Part shown: piece after piece, positions 13,315-21,824 of the stretch
Layout of the letters: each line of letters begins with the position of its first letter
Numbering within the stretch: position 1 is the stretch's first letter
NCBI RefSeq assembly: GCF_016031615.1
Contig: NZ_JACYXC010000001.1
Coordinates: 5,642,001 to 5,706,000, forward strand
Direction of reading: 5' to 3'
Source: Streptomyces pactum
Lineage (GTDB): Bacteria > Actinomycetota > Actinomycetes > Streptomycetales > Streptomycetaceae
DNA: 64,000 nucleotides
The notes under the pieces: model-generated
The model's database searches: none
What the model was told of the DNA's origin: nothing
What the model saw: the letters and a program-made list of their open reading frames with translations, nothing else
Made by a program: the position numbers and the translations under genes

Positions 13315-13803
13315 ATGTCTGTGCTGAAGAGCCCTCTGTCGGACGAGAACCGCCGGATCGTCGGTGACGCGCTGCAGGGCGCGCTGGTGGACCTGGTGGA
13401 CCTGTCCCTGCTCGCCAAGCAGGTGCACTGGACGGTGGTGGGCCCGCGCTTCCGCTCCGTCCATCTGCAGCTCGACGAGGTGGTGGAGACCGCCCGCCAG
13501 CACACCGACACCGTCGCCGAGCGGGCCTCGGCGATAGGCGTGGCGCCGGACGGCCGGGCCGAGACGGTCGCCAAGACCAGCGGCATCGACACCGTCAAGG
13601 AAGGCTGGAGCAGCGACGAGGAGGCGGTCCGCATCCTCGTCGGCGCCCTCTCGACCGTCATCGAGCGGATGCGCAAGCGGATCCAGGACACCGAGCAGCC
13701 CGACCCGGTGACGCAGGACCTCCTCATCGGCCTCACCGCCGATCTGGAGAAGCACCACTGGATGTTCCAGGCCGAGACCGTGAAGGGCGGGGCGGGCGTC
13801 TGA
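13315..13803 (+). CDS. dpsB: Dps-family ferritin-like protein
   Basis: 162-residue Dps miniferritin, expected to oxidise and store iron and to protect or compact DNA under stress and in spores. The Dps signature is clear: LLAKQVHWTVVGPRFRSVHLQLDEVVETA, where the HW histidine, the second histidine and the D-xxx-E acidic residues form the inter-subunit ferroxidase site. The tails are short, so any DNA binding would not rely on a Lys-rich N-terminus. Start: ATG 13315 lies 6 nt after AGGAGG, whereas ATG 13309 directly abuts it. By position this corresponds to DpsB, one of three Dps proteins of S. coelicolor; that name is by synteny. Confidence 0.88.
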   Translation: MSVLKSPLSDENRRIVGDALQGALVDLVDLSLLAKQVHWTVVGPRFRSVHLQLDEVVETARQHTDTVAERASAIGVAPDGRAETVAKTSGIDTVKEGWSSDEEAVRILVGALSTVIERMRKRIQDTEQPDPVTQDLLIGLTADLEKHHWMFQAETVKGGAGV

Positions 13804-13818
13804 CGCCCGCGCCGGCCG

Positions 13819-13841
13819 CCGGCTGACGTCATGTCAGCCGG
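13819..13841 (+). terminator. dps terminator hairpin
   Basis: CCGGCTGAC-GTCAT-GTCAGCCGG is a perfect 9-bp stem with a 5-nt loop starting 16 nt after the dps stop. The ATG at 13831 falls inside this loop, so it is unlikely to be the start of the next gene. Confidence 0.7.
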
Positions 13842-13854
13842 GGTGGGCCTCGCG

Positions 13855-14100
13855 ATGACCGAGAGTGCGAGCCCCCGCAGCACCGTGCCCCGGATGACGG
13901 TGCTGGGCGTCCAGCCCGGTGAACCGCCGTACCGGCTGGTGGAGATCGGCGGAGAGCTGGTGGGCCAGGCCCATTCCCTGGCGGACGTCCTGGACATCGC
14001 CCACCGCGCCGGCCTCGGCCGGCTGGACCTCGACGACCCGGACGACGTCCGGTGGGTGGGTGGCGACAAGTTCACCTGGTTCCCGGGACTGTGGGGGTGA
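13855..14100 (+). CDS. Small conserved hypothetical protein
   Basis: Small acidic protein of about 81 residues that I cannot assign to a named family. The central part (VQPGEPPYRLVEIGGELVG, then SLADVLDIAHRAGL and a Leu/Asp stretch) reads like a compact alpha/beta fold, and the end is Trp/Phe-rich (FTWFPGLWG). No membrane segment, signal or cysteines. ATG 13855 is preferred, with GGGGTGGG upstream, because the earlier in-frame ATG at 13831 lies in the dps terminator loop. It is codirectional with dps but behind its terminator. The balanced, non-Arg-rich composition argues that it is real. Confidence 0.65.
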   Translation: MTESASPRSTVPRMTVLGVQPGEPPYRLVEIGGELVGQAHSLADVLDIAHRAGLGRLDLDDPDDVRWVGGDKFTWFPGLWG

Positions 14101-14585
14101 CCTGCCGGTGGTGGCCGCCGGACCGGCCGCCCCGTGGATGCGCCGATGCGCCCGGCGTGTTCACGGGGCGGCCGGTGCGGGACGGCCCCGAGCCGGGCAG
14201 AACCGTCACGAGGGAGTGCACGTGCGGCGGCGCGCCCGGCGGACGGGCGGCGGACGCCGTACCGTCCGCCACTGACCGGCCGTCAGCCATCCGGACCCGG
14301 GTGCGGGTGCTCCCGCAGACCTCCGGCGTCGTCACGGAGCCGGTGGTCCGCGGGGTCACCGGGGCGGCGGGGCCACCGGGGCGGGCGTGTCACCGGACCG
14401 GCCCGGCCGCTGTGTGGTCACGGGCGCCTGGTGCTCACGGGCCGGTCGCCGGTGTCGTCGGGGACCCGCGGCCGCTGTTGTCAGGACGACGATCTGTCGC
14501 CGGGCCCGGCGGTCGGCGCGGCCGGTGCGCTCCACGACCGGGGGCGCCTCCCGGGCGCCCGTCCCGCCGTGCGGAGGAGGCGACC
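14101..14585. other. Intergenic region with a hairpin
   Basis: No supported gene. GGCGGAC (14249-14255) and GTCCGCC (14264-14270) form a perfect 7-bp stem with an 8-nt loop, a possible terminator for the preceding small gene. The rest is GC-rich and unstructured by eye. Confidence 0.35.
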
Positions 14586-15071
14586 ATGGCGGCCCGCGGA
14601 ACGGAGGGACACGGGCGCGGGCGGCCGCGCCGCCGGATGACGCTGCTGCCCGTGCTGGGCGTGCTCGGCGCGGTGTGGTGGTGGGCGGCGGCCCGGCTGG
14701 CCACCGGGGCGGCCGGACCGGTGGAGGCGGCGATCCTATGCGGGGGCTGGGGACTGAGCCTGCTCCCGGTGCACTGCGTACCCCGCTCCCCGGCGGGACG
14801 GTCCGGAGACGGACGCCCGCCGGGGAGCGGGGCGCTGTCGTTCCGGGCCGCCGGGGCCGTTCCCGCGACCCGTCCCCGCCGTGGAACGGCGTCCGGGCCG
14901 CGGTGGTGGACGCCGCGGGCGTTCCGCCGGAGCGGCCGGCGCATCCCGCCGCTCCCGCTGGGCCGGGGGAGCGGTGGCCGGAGGGGTCTGGACTCCCCGG
15001 CCGGGCCGCGGCCGATGCGGGGGAGTGGGAGGCCGGGACCGGGACGGGGCAGCGGGACGCGCGGAAGCTGA
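14586..15071 (+). CDS. Putative small membrane protein
   Basis: Candidate gene of 161 residues with a strong ribosome binding site (GGAGGAGG 5 nt before ATG 14586). After a basic N-terminus come two hydrophobic segments: LLPVLGVLGAVWWWAAARLA and a Gly/Leu-rich helix ending LLPVHCVP. The second half is Arg/Gly/Pro-rich and may not be native: from about base 14,850 the frame two bases ahead looks more protein-like, so a one-base error or decay is possible. The stop lies next to the palindrome at 15072. It converges on nei2. Function unknown. Confidence 0.45.
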   Translation: MAARGTEGHGRGRPRRRMTLLPVLGVLGAVWWWAAARLATGAAGPVEAAILCGGWGLSLLPVHCVPRSPAGRSGDGRPPGSGALSFRAAGAVPATRPRRGTASGPRWWTPRAFRRSGRRIPPLPLGRGSGGRRGLDSPAGPRPMRGSGRPGPGRGSGTRGS

Positions 15072-15083
15072 CATCCCGGGATG
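15072..15083. repeat. 12-bp perfect palindrome
   Basis: CATCCCGGGATG directly follows the stop of the upstream membrane-protein candidate and lies 58 bp before the convergent nei2 stop. GCCGGGATGCGG follows as a partial repeat. Possibly part of a bidirectional terminator. Confidence 0.35.
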
Positions 15084-15141
15084 CCGGGATGCGGGGTGTG
15101 TACGAGGGCCGGGCCGCGACCGTCCGGACGCGCGCCGGGTG

Positions 15142-15960
15142 TCAGACCTGGTCCGGGACCGGGCCGGCCTGGCAGCGCGGGCACCAGTAGGTGACCCGTT
15201 CCTCCGGGGCCCCGGCGCCGCTCCCGGGGGCCGGCGGGGCCGTCCGTACCGCGGCGCCGCAGCGGCGGCACGGCAGGCCGGCACGCCCGTACACCCACAG
15301 CCCCCGGTCCGCCCGTGTCTCGCCGGTGGTGATCCGGGCCGGTCGTCCCTTGTTGACCTCCAGCAGTTTCTTCGCCATCACCGGGATCCGTTCGGGGCGC
15401 GGCAGCTCCCCGATCGGCGACCACGGGGTCACCCGCAGCAGGAAGCACATCTCGCACCGGTAGACGTTGCCCAGCCCGGCCAGGCTCCGCTGGTCGAGCA
15501 GGGCGTCGCCGACCGGGCGGGACGGGTCGGCGAGCAGCCGCCGGAGCGCCGCCGCGGCGTCCCAGTCCGGGCCCAGCGGGTCGGGGCCCAGGTGGCCGAC
15601 CACCCGCTCCTCGTCGGCGGTGCGGAGCAGTTCCAGGACCGGCAGCCGGTAGCCGACCGCGGTACGGTCCGCGGTGCCCAGGACGGCGCGGATCTGGTGA
15701 CCGGGCCCGCCCGTCCACCGCTCCCCGGCCCGGTAGACGCGCCACGCGCCGTCCATCCGCAGATGCGAGTGGAGGGTCAGCCCGCCCTCGACCCGGGTGA
15801 GGAGGTGTTTGCCGCGCGGCACCACCTCGGTCACGGTGCGGCCGCTGAGGTCCACCGTCGCCAGCCTGGGGACCCGCAGGTCGCAGCGGGTGAGGCGGTG
15901 TCCGGCCAGCGCCCGGTGCAGGGTGCGGGCCACGCGCCAGACGGTGTCTCCTTCGGGCAT
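15142..15960 (-). CDS. nei2: Fpg/Nei-family DNA glycosylase (Nei2-type endonuclease VIII)
   Basis: Base-excision repair glycosylase/AP lyase of 272 residues. It begins MPEGDTVWR: after Met removal the N-terminal proline is the Schiff-base nucleophile and the adjacent Glu is catalytic, which fixes the start at 15960 rather than the in-frame ATG at 15969. The helix-two-turns-helix region contains LLDQRSLAGLGNVYRCEMCF, with conserved G-N. The C-terminus holds a zinc finger, CRRCG and CPRC. EGD in place of ELP marks the actinobacterial Nei2 subgroup, whose mycobacterial members act on oxidised pyrimidines and AP sites; substrate range is inferred from family. It lies just downstream of an ATPase remnant on the same strand. 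Confidence 0.9.
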   Translation of the reverse strand: MPEGDTVWRVARTLHRALAGHRLTRCDLRVPRLATVDLSGRTVTEVVPRGKHLLTRVEGGLTLHSHLRMDGAWRVYRAGERWTGGPGHQIRAVLGTADRTAVGYRLPVLELLRTADEERVVGHLGPDPLGPDWDAAAALRRLLADPSRPVGDALLDQRSLAGLGNVYRCEMCFLLRVTPWSPIGELPRPERIPVMAKKLLEVNKGRPARITTGETRADRGLWVYGRAGLPCRRCGAAVRTAPPAPGSGAGAPEERVTYWCPRCQAGPVPDQV

Positions 15961-16021
15961 ACGGCCCATGATGCCCGGCGTCCGGTTCGCCAACCCAGGC
16001 CAGGCCCGGCCCGTCCCGGCG

Positions 16022-16277
16022 CCATGCCGGTGCGAAGGTTGCCGTTGGGGTAGCGGTCCACTCCCCAGTCGTCGGCGCACGACTCCGCCGGCGCCGGCCC
16101 CCGCCCGCCCTCGTCGTCCGGCCCGGCGGCCCGTGGTCGCGGCAGCCCGGGCGCGGTGTCCCAGACCGCCACCCGCAGGTCGGGTGGCTCCGGCTCCCAC
16201 TCCATGCTGATGTACGCGTCGGTGGTGGTGTGGTGGTACGCGTTGGTCGCCAGCTCCGACACGGGCAGTTCGCCCCC
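16022..16277 (-). pseudogene. Remnant of RsbW-like ATP-binding (HATPase_c_2) regulator
   Basis: One minus-strand frame carries the middle of a SpoIIAB/RsbW-type ATPase. The N-box-like VSELATNAYHH is followed by YISMEWEPEPPDLRVAVWDTAPGLP, where the G1-type D-x-A/G-x sits, then a corrupted GGRGP segment, ADDWGV and YPNGN. The N-terminal 50-60 residues expected of the fold are absent; upstream sequence is repetitive and non-coding. The G2 loop (normally GRGLxLV) is altered, and the frame runs past the expected end into nei2 territory without a proper stop. Intact relatives are abundant in Streptomyces as anti-sigma-factor-like kinases. I read this as a decayed copy; exact ends are uncertain. Confidence 0.55.
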
Positions 16278-16350
16278 CGCGGGCCGCTCCCGGCGGGCGT
16301 CCCCGCGTCCCTGTGTTCCCATGTCCCCGTGTCTCCGTGTCTCCGGGGGC

Positions 16351-16420
16351 GCGGGTCGCCACGGCGAGGGTGCTGCGTCCGTCTCTGGGCCGCGGGTCAC
16401 CACGGCGAGGGTGGTGCGTC
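16351..16420. repeat. 29-bp imperfect direct repeat pair
   Basis: GCGGGTCGCCACGGCGAGGG (16351-16370), continuing to 16379, recurs at 16392-16420 with two substitutions; the offset is 41 bp. Confidence 0.6.
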
Positions 16421-16567
16421 TCCGGGGCGCGGCGGTCGCCTCCCTCGCTCGGCGGCCTCCCCGCCCCGCTCTTCGCGCCGGTCCCGGCCGTTTCCGCGAA
16501 CCTTGCCCGTCTCCGCCGCATCTTCGGCCGTCTCAGGCCGTCTCGCCCGTCTCCGCCGCCTCTTCCG

Positions 16568-16610
16568 GCCCGGCTGCCTTTCCCGCTTTCCCTGCCCGGC
16601 TGCCTTTCCC
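16568..16610. repeat. 17-bp exact direct repeat pair
   Basis: GCCCGGCTGCCTTTCCC occurs at 16568-16584 and again at 16594-16610, a 26-bp offset. Confidence 0.6.
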
Positions 16611-17010
16611 GGCCCGGACGCCAGGCCCGTTTCGCGTCCCGACCGTCTCGTCCGTCCCCGCCACCGTGCCCGGGCCGGTCGGATCGCCTCGTCCCCGACC
16701 GCGGTGGCTCGCCGGGCGCCGGGTGCCGACGGCGCCGTGGGCGGGCGGTGGCGCTGTGACGAAACCCGTCCGGCCCTGGCGGCCTGGTAGGGAGCCGCCA
16801 CGTCCGGTGCCGTCCGCGGGCGGCGGCACGGCTGCTCTCCCTCCCGGCGCCGGTCGCGGTGCGCCGCCCGCGTCGCCGGGGCCGGGCCAGGACGCGGGAC
16901 GGCCCGTGCCGGCGGTCCGGGCACGCTGCCGGAGCCGCCCGCGCCCGCCGGGGCAGGGGTGTGCCACGAGGGCGAGCCTCGCCGAGAAGGGGCAGGGGCC
17001 GGCGGGTGGG

Positions 17011-20000
17011 CTACGGAGCGCGGAGGCGGAAGCCGCGCGGGGTCGGGTGGAACCCGGCCGTCTCCAGGGTGCGTCCCCAGGGTCCGGTCAGCGCGGGGGT
17101 GCCGTTGACGCGCTCCACCGTGACGGTGCCCAGCGCGCCGTGCCGTCCGGCGGCGGCCAGCGCCTCCACGGCGACCCGCAGCCGGGCGTCGTCGTCCGGG
17201 GACTCCGCCTCCGCCGGGCCGGACGGCCAGGCCAGCAGGGACTTTCCGCCCCGCTCGACGTACAGCGTCAGCTCGCCCTCGACGAGCACCACCAGCGACC
17301 CCGCCTTGCGCCCCGGCTTGTGGCCGGCCCCGGCCGGCGGCTCCGGCCAGGGCAGCGCCGCGCCGTAGGCGTTGGCCGGGTCGGCGGCGGCCAGGACCAG
17401 CGCCCGGCCGGCCGGCGGCGCCCCGAAGACGTCACCGCTGTCCGCGGCCAGGCCCGCCGCGCGGTCCCGGGCGCCGCTCACCGCGCGCAGCCGGTCCACC
17501 GCGCCGTCCATCGCGAACTGCGCCGCGCCGAGCCCCTCGACCACGTAACCGCGCCGGGCCTGCCCGGTGTCCTCGAACGCCGACAGCACCCGGTAGGCGG
17601 CCGAGAAGCCGCCCTCCACGCCCTCCGCCACCACCGTGCCGCGGGTGACGATGCCGTGCCGGTCGAGCAGCGTACGGGCCAGTGCGTGTGCCCGGTGGGT
17701 GGTGTCCGGCTCCCGCTCCGGCAGCATCGACCAGCGGCCGGCGACCGTCGGCGGGCCGCCCCGGGCCCCGCCCGGCCGACCCGCACGGGCGGTCAGGCCG
17801 CCGGTTCCGTAGCGGCCGCGGGGCACCGTGCGCCGGGCGCGGTGCGCGGTGGCCCCCGCGGTGCGGCCCGAGCCCAGCAGCGAGCGGAGCGGGGCCAGGG
17901 TGTCGTTGGTCAGCCGCCCGGACCAGCACAGCTCCCACACCACGTCGGCCAGCTCGGCGTCCGAGGACTCCGGGTGGGCGGCGCGCACCTGTTCGGCGAT
18001 CTGCCGGAAGAACAGGCCGTACCCCCCGGACAGGGCGTCCAGGACCGCCAGGTGCAGCGGTCCCAGCTCCAGCGGGTGCGGCGCGGGCAGCAGCAGCGGC
18101 GCGGCGTCGGCGAGGTGGAGCGAGACCCAGCCGTCCTTGCCGGGCAGGGCGCCCGCGCCGGCCCACAGCACCTCGCCGCCGGCGGTGAGCTCGTCGAGCA
18201 TGGTCGGGTTGTAGTCGGCGACCCGCGACGGCAGGACCAGCTTCTCCAGTGCGGACGCCGGCACCGGCGCGCCCTGCAACTGCTCGACGGCGCGCACCAG
18301 GCCGTCGATGCCGCGCAGCCCCGGAACCGCCGAGGGCGCCGCGCCCGTTCTGTCCCGGGGCTGCGGGTGGGGCGCCCCCACGTGCTGCCACTGCGGGAGG
18401 AAGGCGGCGAGCGCGGCGGGCGGCACCGGCTCCAGCTCCTCCCGCAGCGCGGCGAGCGACCTGCGGCGCAGCCGCCGCAGCACCGCCGCGTCACACCACT
18501 CCTGGCCGATGCCGGCCGGATGGAACTCGCCCTGCACCACCCGGCCCGACGCGGCGAGCCGCTGCAGCGCGCCCTCGGTGACGGCCGCGCCCAGGCCGAA
18601 CCGTGCGGCGGCGGTGGCGGTGGTGAACGGGCCGTGGGTGCGGGCGAACCGGGCCAGCAGATCGCCCAGCGGGTCCTTGACCGGCTCGGTGAAGGCCTCC
18701 GGCACCCCCACCGGGAGCGCGGTGCCCAGCGCGTCCCGCAGCCGGCCGGCGTCCTCCACCGCCGCCCAGTGGTCCCGCCCGGCGATGCGGACCGGGATGG
18801 CGCGCCGGGCGGCGGCCAGCTCCCGCACCCACTCCGGCTCCGCGCCGCGCTCGGCCAGCTCCTCGCCGGTGAGCGGCCCGAGGATGCGCAGCAGGTCCGC
18901 CACGCTCTCGGCGTCCTTGGCGCGCCGGTCCTCGGTGCGCCACTGCAGCTCGCGCTCCAGCTCGGTCAGCACCTCCGCGTCGAGCAGCTCCCGCAGCTCG
19001 GCCTGGCCCAGCAGCTCGGCCAGCAGCCGGGAGTCCAGCGACAGGGCCGCGGCGCGCCGCTCGGCGAGCGGCGAGTCACCCTCGTACAGGAACTGCGCGA
19101 CGTACCCGAAGAGCAGCGAGCGGGCGAACGGCGACGGCTCGGGGGTGGTGACCTCCACCAGCCGCACCCGCCGGGACTCGATGTCCCCCATCAGCTCGGT
19201 GAGCCCGGGGACGTCGAACACGTCCTGCAGGCACTCCCGGACCGCCTCCAGGACGATCGGGAACGACCCGAACTCGCTCGCCACCTGGAGGAGCTGGGCG
19301 GCGCGCTGCCGCTGCTGCCACAGCGGGGTCCGCTTGCCCGGGTTGCGCCGCGGCAGCAGCAGGGCGCGCGCCGCGCACTCCCGGAACCGGGCGGCGAACA
19401 GCGCCGAGCCGCCCACCTGGTCGGTGACGATCCGGTCGACCTCGCCCTTGTCGAAGACCACGTCGGCGGCGCCCACCGGCGACTGCTCGGCGTCGTACGC
19501 CGCTGCCGGGGCGGCCGGGTCGGCGTCGAGGAAGTCCAGGCCCATGGTGTCCGCGTCCGGCAGCCGCAGCACGATGCCGTCGTCGGCGTGCATCACCTGG
19601 GCGTCCAGTCCGTACCGCTCGGTCAGCCGGGCCCCCAGCGCGAGCGCCCACGGGGCGTGCACCTGCGCCCCGAAGGGGGAGTGCACCACCACCCGCCAGT
19701 CGCCCAGCTCGTCCCGGAACCGCTCCACCACGATCGTGCGGTCGTCCGGCACGTGCCCGCACGCCCGCCGCTGCTCGTCGAGGTAGCTCAATACGTTCCC
19801 GGCGGCCCAGTCGTCCAGGCCCGCCGCGGCCAGCCGCTCCCGCGCCGCCTCCGGCCCCATCCCGCCGACCTCGCGGAGGAAGGCGCCCAGCGCCCGGCCC
19901 AGCTCCAGCGGGCGCCCCAGCTGGTCGCCCTTCCAGAACGGCAGCCGCCCGGGCACCCCGGGGGCGGGGGAGACCAGGACCCGGTCCCGGGTGATGTCCT

Positions 20001-21744
20001 CGATGCGCCAGGAGGTGGTACCGAGGGTGAAGACGTCCCCCACCCGCGACTCGTACACCATCTCCTCGTCCAGCTCGCCGACCCGGCCGCCGCCCTTGCG
20101 CGGGTCGGAACCGGCGAGGAAGACCCCGAACAGACCCCGGTCCGGGATGGTGCCGCCGGAGGTGACCGCCAGCCGCTGGGCCCCCGGCCGGCCGGTGACG
20201 GTGCCGGCCACCCGGTCCCAGACCACCCGCGGACGCAGCTCCGCGAACGCGTCGGAGGGGTAGCGGCCGGCGAGCATGTCCAGGACCGCGGTGAACGCCG
20301 ACTCCGGCAGCGAGGCGAACGGCGCCGCCCGTCGCACCAGCGCCAGCAGCTCCGCCACGTCCCAGGTGTCCAGCGCCGTCATGGCGACAACCTGCTGGGC
20401 CAGCACGTCGAGCGGGTTGGCCGGCACCCGTAGCGACTCGATGGCGCCCTGCCGCATCCGCTCGGTGACCACCGCGGCCTGCACCAGGTCACCGCGGTAC
20501 TTGGGGAAGACCACCCCGGTGGAGACCGCGCCCACCTGGTGGCCGGCCCGCCCCACCCGCTGCAGCCCGGAGGCCACCGACGGCGGCGACTCCACCTGCA
20601 CCACCAGGTCCACCGCGCCCATGTCGATGCCCAGCTCCAGGCTGGAGGTGGCCACCACGGCCGGCAGCCGCCCGGCCTTCAGGTCCTCCTCCACCTGCGC
20701 CCGCTGCTCCTTGGAGACCGAGCCGTGGTGGGCGCGGGCGAGCAGCGGCGGCGCGCCCGTGGCGGCACCGGAGCCGCCCATCAGCTCCGCCGGGGAGTGG
20801 TCCTCGGGGACCGCGGTGCCGGTGGCCCGCTCGTAGGCGATCTCGTTGAGCCGGTTGCACAGCCGCTCGGCCAGCCGGCGGGAGTTGGCGAAGACGATGG
20901 TCGAGCGGTGCGCGGTCACCAGATCGGCGATCCGCTCCTCCACCTGCGGCCAGATCGACGGCCGCTCCCCGGTGTCACCGTCCTGGACCGGGGAGGAACC
21001 CAGCTCGCCGAGGTCCTCCACCGGGACCACCACCGACAGGTCGAACTCCTTGCCGGAGGGCGGCTGGACCACCTCCACCCTGCGCCGCGGGTAGAGGAAC
21101 CGGGCCACCTCGTCCACCGGCCGCACGGTCGCGGACAACCCGATGCGGCGCGCCGGACGGGCCAGCAGGTGGTCCAGCCGCTCCAGGGACAGCGCCAGGT
21201 GCGCGCCGCGCTTGGTGCCGGCGACGGCGTGCACCTCGTCGAGGATCACCGTCTCCACCCCGGTGAGCGCCTCCCGGGCGGAGGAGGTGAGCATCAGGAA
21301 CAGCGACTCCGGGGTGGTGATGAGGATGTCCGGCGGGCGGGTGGCGATCGCGCGCCGCTCGGCCGCGGAGGTGTCCCCCGACCGGATGCCGACCCGCACC
21401 TCGGGCTCCGGCAGCCCCAGCCGCAACGCCTCGTGGCGGATGCCGGTCAGTGGACTGCGCAGGTTCCGCTCCACGTCCACCGCCAGCGCCTTCAGCGGGG
21501 AGACGTACAGCACCCGGCACCGCTTCCGCGCCTCGGCCGGCGGCGGGGTACTCGCCAGCCGGTCCAGCGCGGCGAGGAAGGCGGCGAGTGTCTTGCCCGA
21601 GCCGGTCGGGGCGACCACCAGCACGTCCGAGCCCTCCGCGATGGCCCGCCAGGCCCCCTCCTGCGCGGCGGTGGGCGCGCGGAACGCCCCGGTGAACCAT
21701 CCGCGGGTCGCCGGGGAGAAGCTGTCGAGCGCTGTCCTCGCCAT
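17011..21744 (-). CDS. lhr: Lhr-type ATP-dependent superfamily 2 helicase
   Basis: Very large 3'-5' DNA translocase/helicase of 1577 residues, the expected size for long Lhr proteins. Two RecA-like domains at the N-terminus carry Walker A APTGSGKT (about residues 40-47), the DEVH box in ILDEVHAVAGTKRGAHL, TSSLELGIDMG and QRVGRAGHQ (motifs V and VI). A winged helix and the long C-terminal Lhr extension follow. Mycobacterial Lhr is induced by DNA damage and unwinds RNA:DNA hybrids. ATG 21744 gives the usual MARTALDSFSPATRGWF beginning; ATG 21753 is also in frame. It diverges from the AraC regulator across 80 bp, and no SOS box is visible there. Confidence 0.93.
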   Translation of the reverse strand: MARTALDSFSPATRGWFTGAFRAPTAAQEGAWRAIAEGSDVLVVAPTGSGKTLAAFLAALDRLASTPPPAEARKRCRVLYVSPLKALAVDVERNLRSPLTGIRHEALRLGLPEPEVRVGIRSGDTSAAERRAIATRPPDILITTPESLFLMLTSSAREALTGVETVILDEVHAVAGTKRGAHLALSLERLDHLLARPARRIGLSATVRPVDEVARFLYPRRRVEVVQPPSGKEFDLSVVVPVEDLGELGSSPVQDGDTGERPSIWPQVEERIADLVTAHRSTIVFANSRRLAERLCNRLNEIAYERATGTAVPEDHSPAELMGGSGAATGAPPLLARAHHGSVSKEQRAQVEEDLKAGRLPAVVATSSLELGIDMGAVDLVVQVESPPSVASGLQRVGRAGHQVGAVSTGVVFPKYRGDLVQAAVVTERMRQGAIESLRVPANPLDVLAQQVVAMTALDTWDVAELLALVRRAAPFASLPESAFTAVLDMLAGRYPSDAFAELRPRVVWDRVAGTVTGRPGAQRLAVTSGGTIPDRGLFGVFLAGSDPRKGGGRVGELDEEMVYESRVGDVFTLGTTSWRIEDITRDRVLVSPAPGVPGRLPFWKGDQLGRPLELGRALGAFLREVGGMGPEAARERLAAAGLDDWAAGNVLSYLDEQRRACGHVPDDRTIVVERFRDELGDWRVVVHSPFGAQVHAPWALALGARLTERYGLDAQVMHADDGIVLRLPDADTMGLDFLDADPAAPAAAYDAEQSPVGAADVVFDKGEVDRIVTDQVGGSALFAARFRECAARALLLPRRNPGKRTPLWQQRQRAAQLLQVASEFGSFPIVLEAVRECLQDVFDVPGLTELMGDIESRRVRLVEVTTPEPSPFARSLLFGYVAQFLYEGDSPLAERRAAALSLDSRLLAELLGQAELRELLDAEVLTELERELQWRTEDRRAKDAESVADLLRILGPLTGEELAERGAEPEWVRELAAARRAIPVRIAGRDHWAAVEDAGRLRDALGTALPVGVPEAFTEPVKDPLGDLLARFARTHGPFTTATAAARFGLGAAVTEGALQRLAASGRVVQGEFHPAGIGQEWCDAAVLRRLRRRSLAALREELEPVPPAALAAFLPQWQHVGAPHPQPRDRTGAAPSAVPGLRGIDGLVRAVEQLQGAPVPASALEKLVLPSRVADYNPTMLDELTAGGEVLWAGAGALPGKDGWVSLHLADAAPLLLPAPHPLELGPLHLAVLDALSGGYGLFFRQIAEQVRAAHPESSDAELADVVWELCWSGRLTNDTLAPLRSLLGSGRTAGATAHRARRTVPRGRYGTGGLTARAGRPGGARGGPPTVAGRWSMLPEREPDTTHRAHALARTLLDRHGIVTRGTVVAEGVEGGFSAAYRVLSAFEDTGQARRGYVVEGLGAAQFAMDGAVDRLRAVSGARDRAAGLAADSGDVFGAPPAGRALVLAAADPANAYGAALPWPEPPAGAGHKPGRKAGSLVVLVEGELTLYVERGGKSLLAWPSGPAEAESPDDDARLRVAVEALAAAGRHGALGTVTVERVNGTPALTGPWGRTLETAGFHPTPRGFRLRAP

Positions 21745-21824
21745 GCCCCCCATCGTGCACCGCCCCACCGACAACGGCCCGGACCCGCAGGTCAGGGCGG
21801 TGCGTGCGGATGGAGAATGAGGGC

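Larger units (their letters stand above)
16278..17010. other. Gene-free low-complexity region upstream of the ATPase remnant
   Basis: About 730 bp with no credible gene on either strand; open frames are Arg/Pro-rich. It holds short direct repeats: tandem GTGTCTCC units near 16,330, a 29-bp imperfect pair (16351-16379 and 16392-16420, two mismatches) and a 17-bp exact pair (16568-16584 and 16594-16610). The lhr stop is at its right edge. Confidence 0.5.

Noticed and set aside
13831..13854. ATG 13831 as start of the small gene after dps
   Set aside because: It lies in the loop of the perfect dps terminator hairpin and lacks a ribosome binding site.
16156..20433. Very long plus-strand open frame (over 1400 codons) opposite lhr
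   Set aside because: It is the antisense shadow of lhr: Arg/Gln/Gly/Pro-rich, no domain, and the minus strand encodes a clear helicase.
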